A DNA stretch of 64,000 bases. Origin: Rhizobium sp. GTDB taxonomy: Bacteria > Pseudomonadota > Alphaproteobacteria > Rhizobiales > Rhizobiaceae. Positions 43,316-52,259 of this stretch are shown one piece after another (positions within the stretch are counted from its first letter, which is position 1; every line of letters starts with the position of its first letter). Location: positions 62,001 to 126,000 of the forward strand of contig JAHHDR010000032.1 of assembly GCA_019739215.1 (NCBI GenBank). The letters run 5' to 3'. The translations under genes were made by a program, and so were the position numbers. A model generated the notes under the pieces. That model searched no databases. It had not been told where the DNA came from and was given only the letters and a program-made list of their open reading frames with translations.

Positions 43316-44161
43316 ATGTCCGAGGCCGTGCGCGTCATATTGGGACCTTTTGGCCGTGTCGCCCTGGTCGACCTGGCGCATGGCCTCGTGCGACACGCCC
43401 ATCCGCACTGCCACATGCTGTTCAAGGTTGCCGGCGCCGATACGAGTTTCGTCGTCGGCAACGATGCCATGCCGCTCACCGACGAGACTTTCCTGATGGT
43501 GGACGCCTGGCAGCCCCACGCATTCCTGCATGCGCCGGGGCAGCCCAACACCCAGATCATCGCGCTCTATATCGAGCCGGAATGGCTGGCCTCCTACCGC
43601 CCGGACTGGCTCAGCAGCGGTGACGGTCGGTTCTTCAACCAGTCCTGCGGCCAGGTGACGGACGAGATGCGGCGCCTGCTGCGCACGCTCGCCGAGTGCC
43701 TCAAGTCGAATTCGGAGTCGGTGGCCGACACCGAATGGCTCCTCGGCGTTCTTGTCGTCTCTGTCATCGCGCGCTATTCGGATTGGGCGAGCGGCACGTT
43801 CAAGCCGTCGGGATCGCATGTCTACGACTGGCGGATCCGCAAGGCGATCGGCCATATTCGCGGCAGTTCGGGCGATGGCCTCAGCATAGAGACCATGATC
43901 GACGACGCCGGCATGAGCCGCTCGAATTTCTTCCGGCGCTTCAAGGCCTGCACCGGCATGTCGCCCGGCCTGTTCCAGAATGTGGTGCGGCTCGAACAGG
44001 CCGTCCAACTGACCATCAAGTCGCAGGAGCCGCTGAGTTCCACCGCCAGCCGGCTGGGCTTCATCGACCAGGCGCATTTCAGCCGCTTCTTCCGCAACCA
44101 TACCGCAGTCTCGCCGCGGCAGTACCGGCAGGGCGCGACCGAGTGGCCCGACCCCAAATAG
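43316..44161 (+). CDS. AraC-family transcriptional regulator
   Basis: 281-residue regulator with an N-terminal cupin-like sensing domain (HPHCHMLFKV with two metal-site-like histidines) and a C-terminal pair of helix-turn-helices (IETMIDDAGMSRSNFFRRFK, and the LGFIDQAHFSRFFRNHTAVSPRQYR signature). The ATG at 43316 is followed by the conserved region. Convergent with the peptide importer operon; a strong terminator lies between. Target genes not evident. Confidence 0.88.
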   Translation: MSEAVRVILGPFGRVALVDLAHGLVRHAHPHCHMLFKVAGADTSFVVGNDAMPLTDETFLMVDAWQPHAFLHAPGQPNTQIIALYIEPEWLASYRPDWLSSGDGRFFNQSCGQVTDEMRRLLRTLAECLKSNSESVADTEWLLGVLVVSVIARYSDWASGTFKPSGSHVYDWRIRKAIGHIRGSSGDGLSIETMIDDAGMSRSNFFRRFKACTGMSPGLFQNVVRLEQAVQLTIKSQEPLSSTASRLGFIDQAHFSRFFRNHTAVSPRQYRQGATEWPDPK

Positions 44162-44198
44162 CGCGGCAAGCGCGCCATCCCGCCATCCAGGGCCGCCC

Positions 44199-44236
44199 AA
44201 AAAGCAGACGCCCCATGCAGCCTTGCATGGGGCGTC
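44199..44236 (-). terminator. Terminator of the peptide importer operon
   Basis: Perfect 13-bp stem GACGCCCCATGCA / TGCATGGGGCGTC with a 4-base loop, followed on the minus strand by TGCTTTTTGG. It lies 36 bp past the binding-protein stop and also faces the convergent AraC gene. Confidence 0.85.
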
Positions 44237-44272
44237 CCCAGATCAGTCCTGAAAGCCGGTTTCGGTGCCGGA

Positions 44273-45787
44273 TCAGTTCTTCGCGGTATCCTCAAGGAAG
44301 AAGCGGCCGAGCGGATTCTGGTAGAAATCCGAGATGTTCTTCCGGCTGACGTTGATATAGGGGCTGTAATAGAGATCGATCCAGTGGACGTCGTCCTTGG
44401 CCATCTTCTGGATCTCGACATACATCTGCTCGCGTTTCGCCGGATCAAGTTCCAGCCGGGCGGCAGCCACAAGGTCCTTGACCGCATCGTTCTTGTAGCG
44501 GGTCATGTAGTTGAGGTTGCTGTCATGGCCGACGACGAAGGTGGTCTTCTGGTCGGTGTCGAGGATGTCGTTGGTCCAGTAGTTGACGCCGACATCGTAA
44601 TCCCCGGCGACCAGCATGTCCCATTCCTGGCTCGGGTCGACCTTGTTGATGTTGACGGTCACGCCGGCTTTGGAGAGTTGCTGCTGCAGCAGCACCGCGG
44701 TCTGTTCCACCACTTCATCGCCCGCGCGGACAACATAGTTGAGCGTCAGGTCGGAAGCGCCGGCCTCGGCCAGCATCGCCTTGGCTTTTTCGGGATCGTA
44801 CGGCCGCTGCAGGTTGTCGGCGTAGTAATAGAGCGCACCCTTGGGGACGAAGGAATTTGCGACGGTGCCCAGTCCGAAGGTGACGGTGTCGACGAGCGCC
44901 TGCTTGTCGATGGCCATGTCGAGCGCCTGGCGGACTTCCTTCTTGGCAAGCGCGCCATGCTCGTGGTTGATGAGAAGATGGTCCTCGCGGGTCGAGGTCT
45001 CGACGTGAACCGTGAGGTTGGCATCCTTCTTCAACTCCTCGACGCGCGAGAAGGGCACGAAGATCGCGGTGTCGAGTTCACCCGCCTGGACGTTGAGCAT
45101 GCGGGTATTGTCGTCGGGCACCGAGATCCATTCGACGCCATCGAGCTTGACCCGGTCCGCCTGCCAGAAGTTCGGGTTCTTCTCCAGGATGACCCGGTCA
45201 CCCCGGCGCCATTCCTTGACGATGAACGCGCCAGAGGACGCGGTCGGCAGTTCGCCAAATGCGTCTTCACCCGCCTCGACCGCCTTCTTCGACAAGACCG
45301 ACACGTTCGGAAGCGCCAGCGTCGATAGGAAAGGCGCCGACGGGTTCTTCAGCTTGACCACCAGTGTCCTGTCATCGGTGGCCTCCGCCGTCTCGATGAC
45401 CTTGTAGCTGTCGCTCCACAGCGAGCCCTTGTTGTCGCGGATGCGCAGCAGGCTGAACGCCGCGTCGCCGGCGGTGATCGGCGAGCCGTCCGAAAACTTG
45501 GCGTCGCGGATCTTGAACGTATAGGTCAGGCCGTCGTCTGAGATCGTCCAGCTCTCGGCCAGCCCCGGTTCGAGCTTGGTGCCCGACTTGTCGACGCGGA
45601 TCAGCACATCGAAGACATTGGAGAAGACCCAGTTGTCGACATTCTGTGCCGATTTGATCGGATCGAATGTCGTGGAATCCTCGCGGCGTCCGATCGTCAG
45701 CACGCCGGCGGCCTCGGCGATCGTCGTTCCCAGCGTCAGCGCGGCCAGCACGGTCGCCACGCTCAAACTCATCCATCTCATTTTCAT
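44273..45787 (-). CDS. Peptide-type ABC importer substrate-binding protein (family 5)
   Basis: 504-residue periplasmic binding protein with a signal peptide (cleavage near AEAAGV). It has the family-5 pattern STTFDPIKS, the VFDVLIRVD/PGLAESW segment near the N-terminus and KKEVRQALDMAIDK in the middle. Last gene of the operon iminopeptidase, permease, permease, double ATPase, binding protein. Such proteins bind peptides, opines or other amides. The adjacent LuxR solo and iminopeptidases suggest a plant-derived amide or peptide. Confidence 0.9.
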   Translation of the reverse strand: MKMRWMSLSVATVLAALTLGTTIAEAAGVLTIGRREDSTTFDPIKSAQNVDNWVFSNVFDVLIRVDKSGTKLEPGLAESWTISDDGLTYTFKIRDAKFSDGSPITAGDAAFSLLRIRDNKGSLWSDSYKVIETAEATDDRTLVVKLKNPSAPFLSTLALPNVSVLSKKAVEAGEDAFGELPTASSGAFIVKEWRRGDRVILEKNPNFWQADRVKLDGVEWISVPDDNTRMLNVQAGELDTAIFVPFSRVEELKKDANLTVHVETSTREDHLLINHEHGALAKKEVRQALDMAIDKQALVDTVTFGLGTVANSFVPKGALYYYADNLQRPYDPEKAKAMLAEAGASDLTLNYVVRAGDEVVEQTAVLLQQQLSKAGVTVNINKVDPSQEWDMLVAGDYDVGVNYWTNDILDTDQKTTFVVGHDSNLNYMTRYKNDAVKDLVAAARLELDPAKREQMYVEIQKMAKDDVHWIDLYYSPYINVSRKNISDFYQNPLGRFFLEDTAKN

Positions 45788-45822
45788 GGTCTCGTTCCCT
45801 TTGTTGTTGTCAGGTTCTGGTT

Positions 45823-47517
45823 TCAGGCAGGTATCAGGTCTCGTGGCGTGGCACCGGCCAGAAGCGGCTTGTCCGGGTTGATATCCGGAATGGCGCCGAT
45901 CAGGGCCGCGGTATAGGCATGCTGCGGATGGGCGAAGACCGCGTCGGAACGGCCTTCCTCGACGATTTCGCCGCGATACATCACCACCACGCGTTCGCAG
46001 AGATTGCGGACGATCGCGAGATCGTGGGCGATGAAGATCAGGGTCAGGTTCATCCGCGCCTTCAGGTCGCGGAACAGGTCGATGATCTGCGCCTGGATGG
46101 TCACGTCGAGTGCTGCGACGCATTCATCGGCAATGATCAGCTTTGGATTTACCGCCAGCGCACGCGCGATGCCGGCGCGCTGGCATTGACCGCCGCTCAT
46201 GTTGCGTGGCTTGCGGGTGGCGAATTCGCGGTCGAGGCCGACCAGGTCGAGCAGTTCGAATGTCCTTTCCGCAACCGCGGCCGGCGGCACCTTGTTCTGC
46301 ACCCGCAGGACTTCGCCGATCATTTCGCCGATCGTCAGCCGCGGGTTGAGCGCGCCATAGGGATCCTGGAAGACCATGGCCGCTTCGGTGCGGATGCGCG
46401 CCAGTGCCTGCTGGCGCTGCCGGGCGAGGTCGGACCCCGCAAAGCTGATGTGGCCCGAACTCAGCGGCGTCAGGCCGAGAATGGCGCGCGCCAGCGTGCT
46501 CTTGCCCGAGCCGCTCTCGCCGACGATGCCGACGCTTTCGCCCGGAAAAACCCGGAGACTGACCCCGTTGACCGCCGCGACCGGCTTTCGTGCACCCAGC
46601 AGCCCGAGACCGGGGGCCGGAAACCGCACATGGAGATCGTCGATCTCGAGGAGCGGTCGCGGCGACGCCGCTGGCGGGGCGGAAGAAGAAGCAAGCGGGG
46701 CCGCCGGCGCCAGGCCCGGGTCTTCCGGCATTGAAGGGTGGCTTTTCAACAGGCTGATCGTATAGGGATCGCGCGGCGTGGACAGAACCAGCCGCTTGGG
46801 ACCCACCTCCAGCAGCCGTCCCTGCCGCAGCACCGCGATCCGGTCGCAGGTCTGGGCGACCACGCCGAGATCATGCGTGATCAGGATGATCGACAGCCCC
46901 CTGGAGTGGCGCAGGTCCATCAGCAATTGCAGGATCTGCGCCTGGATCGTGACGTCGAGAGCGGTCGTCGGCTCGTCGGCGATCAGGATATCGGGATTGC
47001 AGGAAAGCGCGACGGCGATCATCGTCCGCTGCCGCATGCCGCCCGAGAATTCGTGGGCATAGTTCTCGTACTGGCGCGCCGGGTCAGGAAAGCCGACCTG
47101 CCGGAGGATCTCGATCGCCGCGACTTTGGCCGCCCGGCGTTCCAGGTTCTGATGGTAGCGGATGCCCTCGGCAACCTGGTCGCCGATACGCATCACCGGG
47201 TCGAGATGGCTGGTCGGGTTCTGGAAGATCATGCCGATTTCGCCACCGCGCACCGCCTGCATCGCCTTCTCGTCGAGCTTGGTCAGGTCGCGGCCGCCGA
47301 GCATCACCGATCCGCCCGCGATGGTGATTGCGCGCGACGGGAGCAACTTGACCAGTGCACGGCAGATCATGCTCTTGCCCGAACCGCTCTCGCCGACCAG
47401 CCCGAGGATCTCGCCGCGGTTGAGGTCGAGCGACACGGCATCGATCAGGGTGCGCGTTTCGCCATCGAGGCGGGCCTCGACGCTCAGGTCGCGAATGGAG
47501 AGCACGGGGCCGGTCAT
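45823..47517 (-). CDS. Peptide-type ABC importer fused double ATPase (DppD-DppF fusion)
   Basis: 564-residue protein with two complete oligopeptide-type ATPase domains. NBD1: Walker A GESGSGKS, FSGGMRQR, LIADEPTTAL. NBD2: Walker A GESGSGKST, MSGGQCQR, IIADECVAAL. Both keep the DVTIQAQI segment typical of Dpp/Opp ATPases. The linker (about 275-300) is Ala/Pro/Ser rich. In NBD2 the Walker B Pro is replaced by Cys. Starts in an ATGA overlap with the permease. Confidence 0.9.
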   Translation of the reverse strand: MTGPVLSIRDLSVEARLDGETRTLIDAVSLDLNRGEILGLVGESGSGKSMICRALVKLLPSRAITIAGGSVMLGGRDLTKLDEKAMQAVRGGEIGMIFQNPTSHLDPVMRIGDQVAEGIRYHQNLERRAAKVAAIEILRQVGFPDPARQYENYAHEFSGGMRQRTMIAVALSCNPDILIADEPTTALDVTIQAQILQLLMDLRHSRGLSIILITHDLGVVAQTCDRIAVLRQGRLLEVGPKRLVLSTPRDPYTISLLKSHPSMPEDPGLAPAAPLASSSAPPAASPRPLLEIDDLHVRFPAPGLGLLGARKPVAAVNGVSLRVFPGESVGIVGESGSGKSTLARAILGLTPLSSGHISFAGSDLARQRQQALARIRTEAAMVFQDPYGALNPRLTIGEMIGEVLRVQNKVPPAAVAERTFELLDLVGLDREFATRKPRNMSGGQCQRAGIARALAVNPKLIIADECVAALDVTIQAQIIDLFRDLKARMNLTLIFIAHDLAIVRNLCERVVVMYRGEIVEEGRSDAVFAHPQHAYTAALIGAIPDINPDKPLLAGATPRDLIPA

Positions 47518-48362
47518 TCCTTGATCCCGAGCAGTTCGCCGAGGCCGTCGCCCAGCAGGGAGAAGCCGAAGGCGAGGACCACGATCGACAGGCCGGGAAA
47601 CAGCGTGATCCACCAGGCCGTGGTGATGAAGGCCTGGCCCTCCGCGACCATCACGCCCCATTCGGCTGTTGGAGGCTGGATGCCGAGCCCGAGATAGCTG
47701 ATCGCCGCGCCGTTGAGCAGCACCAGCACGGCATCCGACATCGAGAACACGATCGAGCCGGCAATCGCATTGGGCAGCAGGTGGCGGAACATGATGCGGC
47801 TGCGGCTGAAGCCGAGGCTGGTCGCAGCGACCGCATAGTCGCTGGTCTTTACCACCAACATCTGCGCCCGGATCAGCCGCGCATAGGAAACCCAGCCGAC
47901 CAGCGCCATGGCGATGTAGAAGCTCATGAGACCCGGCCCGAGAATGGCGATGATCGACAGCATCAGCACCAGGAAGGGAAAGGCGAGGATGATGTCGATC
48001 AGCCGCATGAAGACAATATCGACGATGCCGCCGAAGAAGCCGGCGCAGGTGCCGACCAGCGTGCCGATCAGGAACGGGAAGACGACACCGATGACGGCGA
48101 TCTGCAGGTCGATGCGCGCGCCCCAGATGACGCGGCTGAGAACGTCGCGGCCGAAATTGTCGGTGCCGAACGGATGCGCCCAGCTTGGCGCCATCAGCCT
48201 GATGTCACCGTTTTGCAGGATCGGATCGTAGGGCGCGACCCAGGGCGCCGCCAGCGCCATAAGGACGAAGAGCGCAAGCACGCCGCCGCCGATCGCCAGT
48301 GTCACGTTCCGGCCCAGCCAGCGGTATCGTATCGTCGTCCTTCCGATCGCCGCCTCCGTCAT
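47514..48362 (-). CDS. Peptide-type ABC permease (DppC-like)
   Basis: 282-residue inner-membrane permease with the N-terminal ALAAPWVAPYDP segment of DppC/OppC proteins, about six helices, and the coupling loop ATSLGFSRSRIMFRHLLPN. Overlaps both neighbours by 4 bp. Confidence 0.92.
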   Translation of the reverse strand: MTEAAIGRTTIRYRWLGRNVTLAIGGGVLALFVLMALAAPWVAPYDPILQNGDIRLMAPSWAHPFGTDNFGRDVLSRVIWGARIDLQIAVIGVVFPFLIGTLVGTCAGFFGGIVDIVFMRLIDIILAFPFLVLMLSIIAILGPGLMSFYIAMALVGWVSYARLIRAQMLVVKTSDYAVAATSLGFSRSRIMFRHLLPNAIAGSIVFSMSDAVLVLLNGAAISYLGLGIQPPTAEWGVMVAEGQAFITTAWWITLFPGLSIVVLAFGFSLLGDGLGELLGIKE

Positions 48363-49297
48363 AGCTTCACCCTGGGATCGACGGTGACGGTGAGTATGTC
48401 GGCAATAAAATTGACCAGCACGGTGGCACAGGCAAAGACCATGGCGACGCCCTGCACCACCATGTAGTCACGCGTGAATATGGCCCGGACCAGCAGCTGC
48501 CCCATGCCGGGAATGGCAAACACGGTCTCGACCACCACCGTGCCGCCGATCAGCCAGCCGATATTGACGGCCAGCAGATTGATGGTCGGCACGATCGAAT
48601 TCGGCAGGACATGCCGCCAGAAGACGATGCTCTCGGGCATGCCGCGGGCGCGCGCCGCAGTCGCCAGATCGGATTGCAACTCGACGATCATCGCGGCGCG
48701 CAGGCTGCGCGTCAGCACGGCCGACAGCGACAGCGCGATCGTCAGGCTCGGCAGCACCAGATGCGCCGCCTTGTCGGCGAAAGTGTTTCCATAGCCGGAG
48801 ACCGGGAAGACGCCCAGCTTGACCGACAGCAGTATGATCAGCATCAGCGCCAGCCAGAAGGGCGGAAAGCCGATGCCTACCGTCGAGACGACGCGGATGA
48901 TATGGTCGGGCAGGCGACCGCTCGACCGCGCCGAAATGGCTGCCAGCGGCACGGCGATCAGGATCGACAGCAGCACGCTTGTCAGCACCAGAGCCAGCGT
49001 CGGCTCGATGCGGGTGGCAATCAGCTTCAGCACGTCGATCTTGTAGAGGATCGACTTGCCCATCTCGCCATTGGCGAGATTTTGCAGGAAGTAGAAATAT
49101 TGGGCCCACATCGGTTCATCGAGGCCGTATTGCGCACGGATATTGGCAATCGCCTCCGGCGTCGAGCGGGTGCCGAGCAGCACCCGCGCCGGATCGCCCG
49201 GGATCAGCCTCACCAGAATGAAGGTGATGATGCTGATGCCGAACAGCACCGGCAGGAACTGCAACGGACGGAACAGGACGAACCTATAGCGGTGCAT
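48359..49297 (-). CDS. Peptide-type ABC permease (DppB-like)
   Basis: 312-residue inner-membrane permease with the conserved PGDPARVLLG segment, YGLDEPMWAQYFYFL and the coupling loop TAARARGMPESIVFWRHVLPN. It starts only 39 bp after the iminopeptidase stop, so both are on one transcript. Confidence 0.92.
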   Translation of the reverse strand: MHRYRFVLFRPLQFLPVLFGISIITFILVRLIPGDPARVLLGTRSTPEAIANIRAQYGLDEPMWAQYFYFLQNLANGEMGKSILYKIDVLKLIATRIEPTLALVLTSVLLSILIAVPLAAISARSSGRLPDHIIRVVSTVGIGFPPFWLALMLIILLSVKLGVFPVSGYGNTFADKAAHLVLPSLTIALSLSAVLTRSLRAAMIVELQSDLATAARARGMPESIVFWRHVLPNSIVPTINLLAVNIGWLIGGTVVVETVFAIPGMGQLLVRAIFTRDYMVVQGVAMVFACATVLVNFIADILTVTVDPRVKL

Positions 49298-49336
49298 TCA
49301 TTCGCACCTTCCGTTTCGTTGTGGGTGGGTGTCGGC

Positions 49337-50230
49337 TCATGAACCGGTCCTGTGTCGGGCAAGAAAATCGATCAGCGCGGGATAGTAGGCGCCGGGATTT
49401 TCGTAAAACGGCATGTGGCTGGCATTCTCGATGACCTGCAGTTCGGCATCCGGAAGATGGAGCTTCATGCGCAGCGCACAGGCGGGCGTCAGTTCATCAT
49501 GGGCGCCGCAGGTAATCAACACCGGCATGGTGATCCGCGGAAGGTCGGGAACGCGGTCCCAGTCCTTGAGATTGCCGATATAGAGGAACTCGTTCGGTCC
49601 TTGCATCGTGCCGTAGGGACCCATGTTCCAGTCATCGAGCGAACGCGTGACCGGCGCCGGCCATTCGGGCAGGCGGCAGACGTGGCGATAGTTCAGGATG
49701 GTGATCGCCGCGAGATATTCCGGGTGGTTGATCGTGCCGCGCGCCTCATGCTTCTGCATCATGGCGACGGTTTCCGATCCCAGCGCCGCCCGCAGCCGCT
49801 CGAGCTCGGAGATGAGATGCGGCATGTCGGCGACGGTGTCCTCGAGGATCAGTGTCTTGAGATGCTCCGGGTAGGTCAGCGCATAATCGATGCCGAGCCA
49901 GCCGCCCCAGGAATGGCCGAGCATATGCACCTTGCCGAGGTCGAGCGCCTTGCGCACGGTCTCGGTCTCCTCGACATAGCGGCCGATCGTCCACAGGGCG
50001 GGATCGGTGGGCCGGTCGGACTTACCTGTACCGAGCTGGTCGAAGGCAACGACGCGGTAACCCTGGTCGATCAGGCAGGAATGGGCCTCGCGGAGATAGT
50101 CGCAGGGCAGACCCGGCCCGCCATTGAGGCAGAACACCACCTCGGGCCCAGAGCCGAAGGAATAGGCGACGACCTTATGGCCATCGACATCCACCTCGAT
50201 CGTCTCGTCCGGCTCGATCTCACGCCACAT
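49337..50230 (-). CDS. Proline iminopeptidase-like hydrolase 1 (peptidase S33)
   Basis: 297-residue alpha/beta hydrolase of the Pip family with NGGPG oxyanion motif (36-40), nucleophile Ser107 in GHSWGG, acid in CGAHDELTP and His in NASHMPFY. First gene of the operon with the peptide importer. Divergent from the LuxR solo across a lux-box-like palindrome. In plant-responsive LuxR solo loci a pip gene of this type is the usual regulated neighbour. May act as an aminopeptidase or amino acid amide hydrolase on the imported compound. Confidence 0.9.
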   Translation of the reverse strand: MWREIEPDETIEVDVDGHKVVAYSFGSGPEVVFCLNGGPGLPCDYLREAHSCLIDQGYRVVAFDQLGTGKSDRPTDPALWTIGRYVEETETVRKALDLGKVHMLGHSWGGWLGIDYALTYPEHLKTLILEDTVADMPHLISELERLRAALGSETVAMMQKHEARGTINHPEYLAAITILNYRHVCRLPEWPAPVTRSLDDWNMGPYGTMQGPNEFLYIGNLKDWDRVPDLPRITMPVLITCGAHDELTPACALRMKLHLPDAELQVIENASHMPFYENPGAYYPALIDFLARHRTGS

Positions 50231-50258
50231 TCGGGGCTCCCGGTCACGGATAATTGCT

Positions 50259-50275
50259 TGCTCATCTTTTGAGCA
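50259..50275. promoter_or_regulatory. lux-box-like palindrome in the pip / luxR gap
   Basis: TGCTCA-n5-TGAGCA, a perfect 6-bp inverted repeat. It lies 29 bp upstream of the pip start and 62 bp upstream of the LuxR start. An AT-rich -10-like element for the leftward promoter (complement of 50249-50254) lies just past it, so the palindrome covers the -35 area as activator-bound lux boxes do. Confidence 0.6.
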
Positions 50276-50336
50276 TGGCTAATTTTTAGCGGATTGACAG
50301 TTCCGCGCCAGCTATAAGAAGTGATAGGATACGAGC

Positions 50337-51152
50337 GTGGCCGTAGTGAGTGTTGGCCGATGGGACGACCTGATGCTTGAGGATATTGGCGGGATCAGAC
50401 AGCAGTTTTCGGCCGAGCCGACGCTGGACGGGCGGATCGACCAGGCGTTCGAAGCCATGAAGCGCCTCGGCTTCGATGCACTGATCTACGACTACACCCC
50501 GGTGCCCTACGACCTTGCGGGCGAGTTGATGATCCCATCGCTCTTGAAGCTGCGCAACATCTCCGAGGACATGCACGAATACTGGTGCGAACGCGGCTAT
50601 TTCCGCATCGACCCGGTGCAGCAACTGGCGCTGCGCACCACGACACCGTTCTTCTGGAACTACGATCGCAATGCCGGCACGCTGATCAACCGCTTCATGA
50701 GCGAGGCGACCGCCCCGGTTGCACGCTATCTGCATGAGCGCGACATGTCCTGCGGTGTCACCGTGCCGGTCCATATGCCGCGTGGCGACTATGCAACGGT
50801 CACCGGCCTGAGGCGGGGCGACAAGCGCGATTTCGCGCGCGAGGCCGGCGAGACGCTCGCCGATTTCAGCCTGCTGGCGCATGTCTTCCACGAAACCGCC
50901 TATCCGGTCTTCGATCGCGAGGCGCATAGCTCGACCTCCATGCGGCTGACCGAGCGCGAGCGGGAATGCCTGCGCCATTCCGCCGAGGGCCTCTCGGCCA
51001 AGGAGATCTCGCGGGTCATCAACCGCTCGGTGCCCACCGTCGTCATGCATCTCAATGCAGCGGCGCGAAAACTCGGCGCGAAGAACCGCACCCAGGCGGT
51101 AGTGCGCGCCGCGCACTACCGCCTCCTTGACGACACACCCTATTACTTATGA
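50337..51152 (+). CDS. LuxR-family solo regulator of the plant-responsive (PAB) type
   Basis: 271-residue regulator with an autoinducer-binding domain (about 30-185) and a C-terminal LuxR helix-turn-helix ([26 protein letters not shown]). The invariant pocket residues Asp70, Pro71 and Trp85 of TraR numbering are present (Asp92, Pro93, Trp107). Positions 57 and 61 are Met79 and Trp83, the substitution pair of plant-associated solos such as OryR, XccR and NesR, which do not respond to AHLs. No luxI gene is nearby. Starts at a GTG with AGGA upstream; later starts are possible. Flanked on both sides by iminopeptidase genes. Confidence 0.9.
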   Translation: MAVVSVGRWDDLMLEDIGGIRQQFSAEPTLDGRIDQAFEAMKRLGFDALIYDYTPVPYDLAGELMIPSLLKLRNISEDMHEYWCERGYFRIDPVQQLALRTTTPFFWNYDRNAGTLINRFMSEATAPVARYLHERDMSCGVTVPVHMPRGDYATVTGLRRGDKRDFAREAGETLADFSLLAHVFHETAYPVFDREAHSSTSMRLTERERECLRHSAEGLSAKEISRVINRSVPTVVMHLNAAARKLGAKNRTQAVVRAAHYRLLDDTPYYL

Positions 51153-51217
51153 TAGCTGCCGCCGCTGGCGACCCGACGCTATCTTCCCGCCATTGCGACA
51201 TATGGCGGAGACAGACG

Positions 51218-52126
51218 GTGGGATCGATTTCGGCAGCAGAAGGCTATGTCCCGTTCCGGGAGTATCAGACCTGGTATCGCGTTACGGGATCGCTGGATTC
51301 ACCGCTTCTGCCACTGGTCGTCGCCCATGGCGGACCGGGCTGTACCCATGATTATGTCGATTCCTTCAAGGACATTTCCGCCCTCGACGGCCGGCCGGTG
51401 ATCCATTACGACCAGCTCGGCAACGGGAATTCGACCCGGCTTCCCGACAAGGGACCGGATTTCTGGACCGTGGGCCTGTTTCTCGAAGAACTGGACGCGC
51501 TGCTTGCCCATCTCGGCATCGCCGAGCGCTACGCCTATCTCGGCCAGTCCTGGGGCGGCATGCTCGGCGCCGAACATGCGGTGCGCCAGCCGGCGGGACT
51601 CAAGGCGCTGGTCATCGCCAATTCGCCGGCCAACATGCACACCTGGGTGTCCGAGGCCAACCGGCTGCGCCGGGACCTGCCCGCGGATGTGCAGGCGACG
51701 CTGCTCAAGCACGAGGAGGCCGGCACGATCACCGATCCCGAATACGTCGCCGCCTCCCGGGTGTTCTACGACCGGCATGTCTGCCGCGTCTCCCCCTGGC
51801 CGGCCGAGGTGGCGCGGACATTCGCCATCATGGACGGGGATAACACCGTCTATCGAAACATGAACGGCCCGACGGAATTCCACGTCATCGGCACGATGAA
51901 GGATTGGACCATCGAGGATCGCCTGTCGCAGATCACCGCCCCGACCCTGCTGATCTCCGGCCGTCACGACGAGGCCACGCCGGAGGTCGTGCGGCCCTAT
52001 GTCGAAAACGTGCCCGGCATTCGCTGGGTTCTGTTCGAGGACTCAAGCCATATGCCGCATGTCGAGGAGAAGGAGCTCTGCCTCTCGACCGTATCCGATT
52101 TCCTCAAGCAGCATGATGGCGACTGA
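51218..52126 (+). CDS. Proline iminopeptidase-like hydrolase 2 (peptidase S33)
   Basis: 302-residue Pip-family hydrolase with HGGPG, nucleophile Ser111 in GQSWGG, acid in SGRHDEATP and His in SSHMPHVEE. The GTG at 51218 follows GGCGGAG and begins at the conserved EGYVPF region. An ATG at 51149, overlapping the luxR stop as ATGA, would add 23 unusual residues and indicates likely cotranscription. It differs clearly from the first Pip, so the pair probably have distinct substrates, as in loci with both an amidase-type and a peptidase-type member. Confidence 0.88.
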   Translation: MGSISAAEGYVPFREYQTWYRVTGSLDSPLLPLVVAHGGPGCTHDYVDSFKDISALDGRPVIHYDQLGNGNSTRLPDKGPDFWTVGLFLEELDALLAHLGIAERYAYLGQSWGGMLGAEHAVRQPAGLKALVIANSPANMHTWVSEANRLRRDLPADVQATLLKHEEAGTITDPEYVAASRVFYDRHVCRVSPWPAEVARTFAIMDGDNTVYRNMNGPTEFHVIGTMKDWTIEDRLSQITAPTLLISGRHDEATPEVVRPYVENVPGIRWVLFEDSSHMPHVEEKELCLSTVSDFLKQHDGD

Positions 52127-52259
52127 AGAGCCGCCCTTTTTGCGGTTCAGACCTGACATTCTGCAATTATTGAGGGAAATCGGACGGGGCGTCGAGCCTT
52201 TATTTAGCATTTTATCAATCATGCTATGGTTGAATCCTCGCATCGAATCGGGGATCCCC

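Noticed and set aside
50337-51152. AHL quorum-sensing receptor
   Set aside because: The pocket has Met and Trp at the positions that are Trp and Tyr in AHL receptors, and no luxI gene is near.
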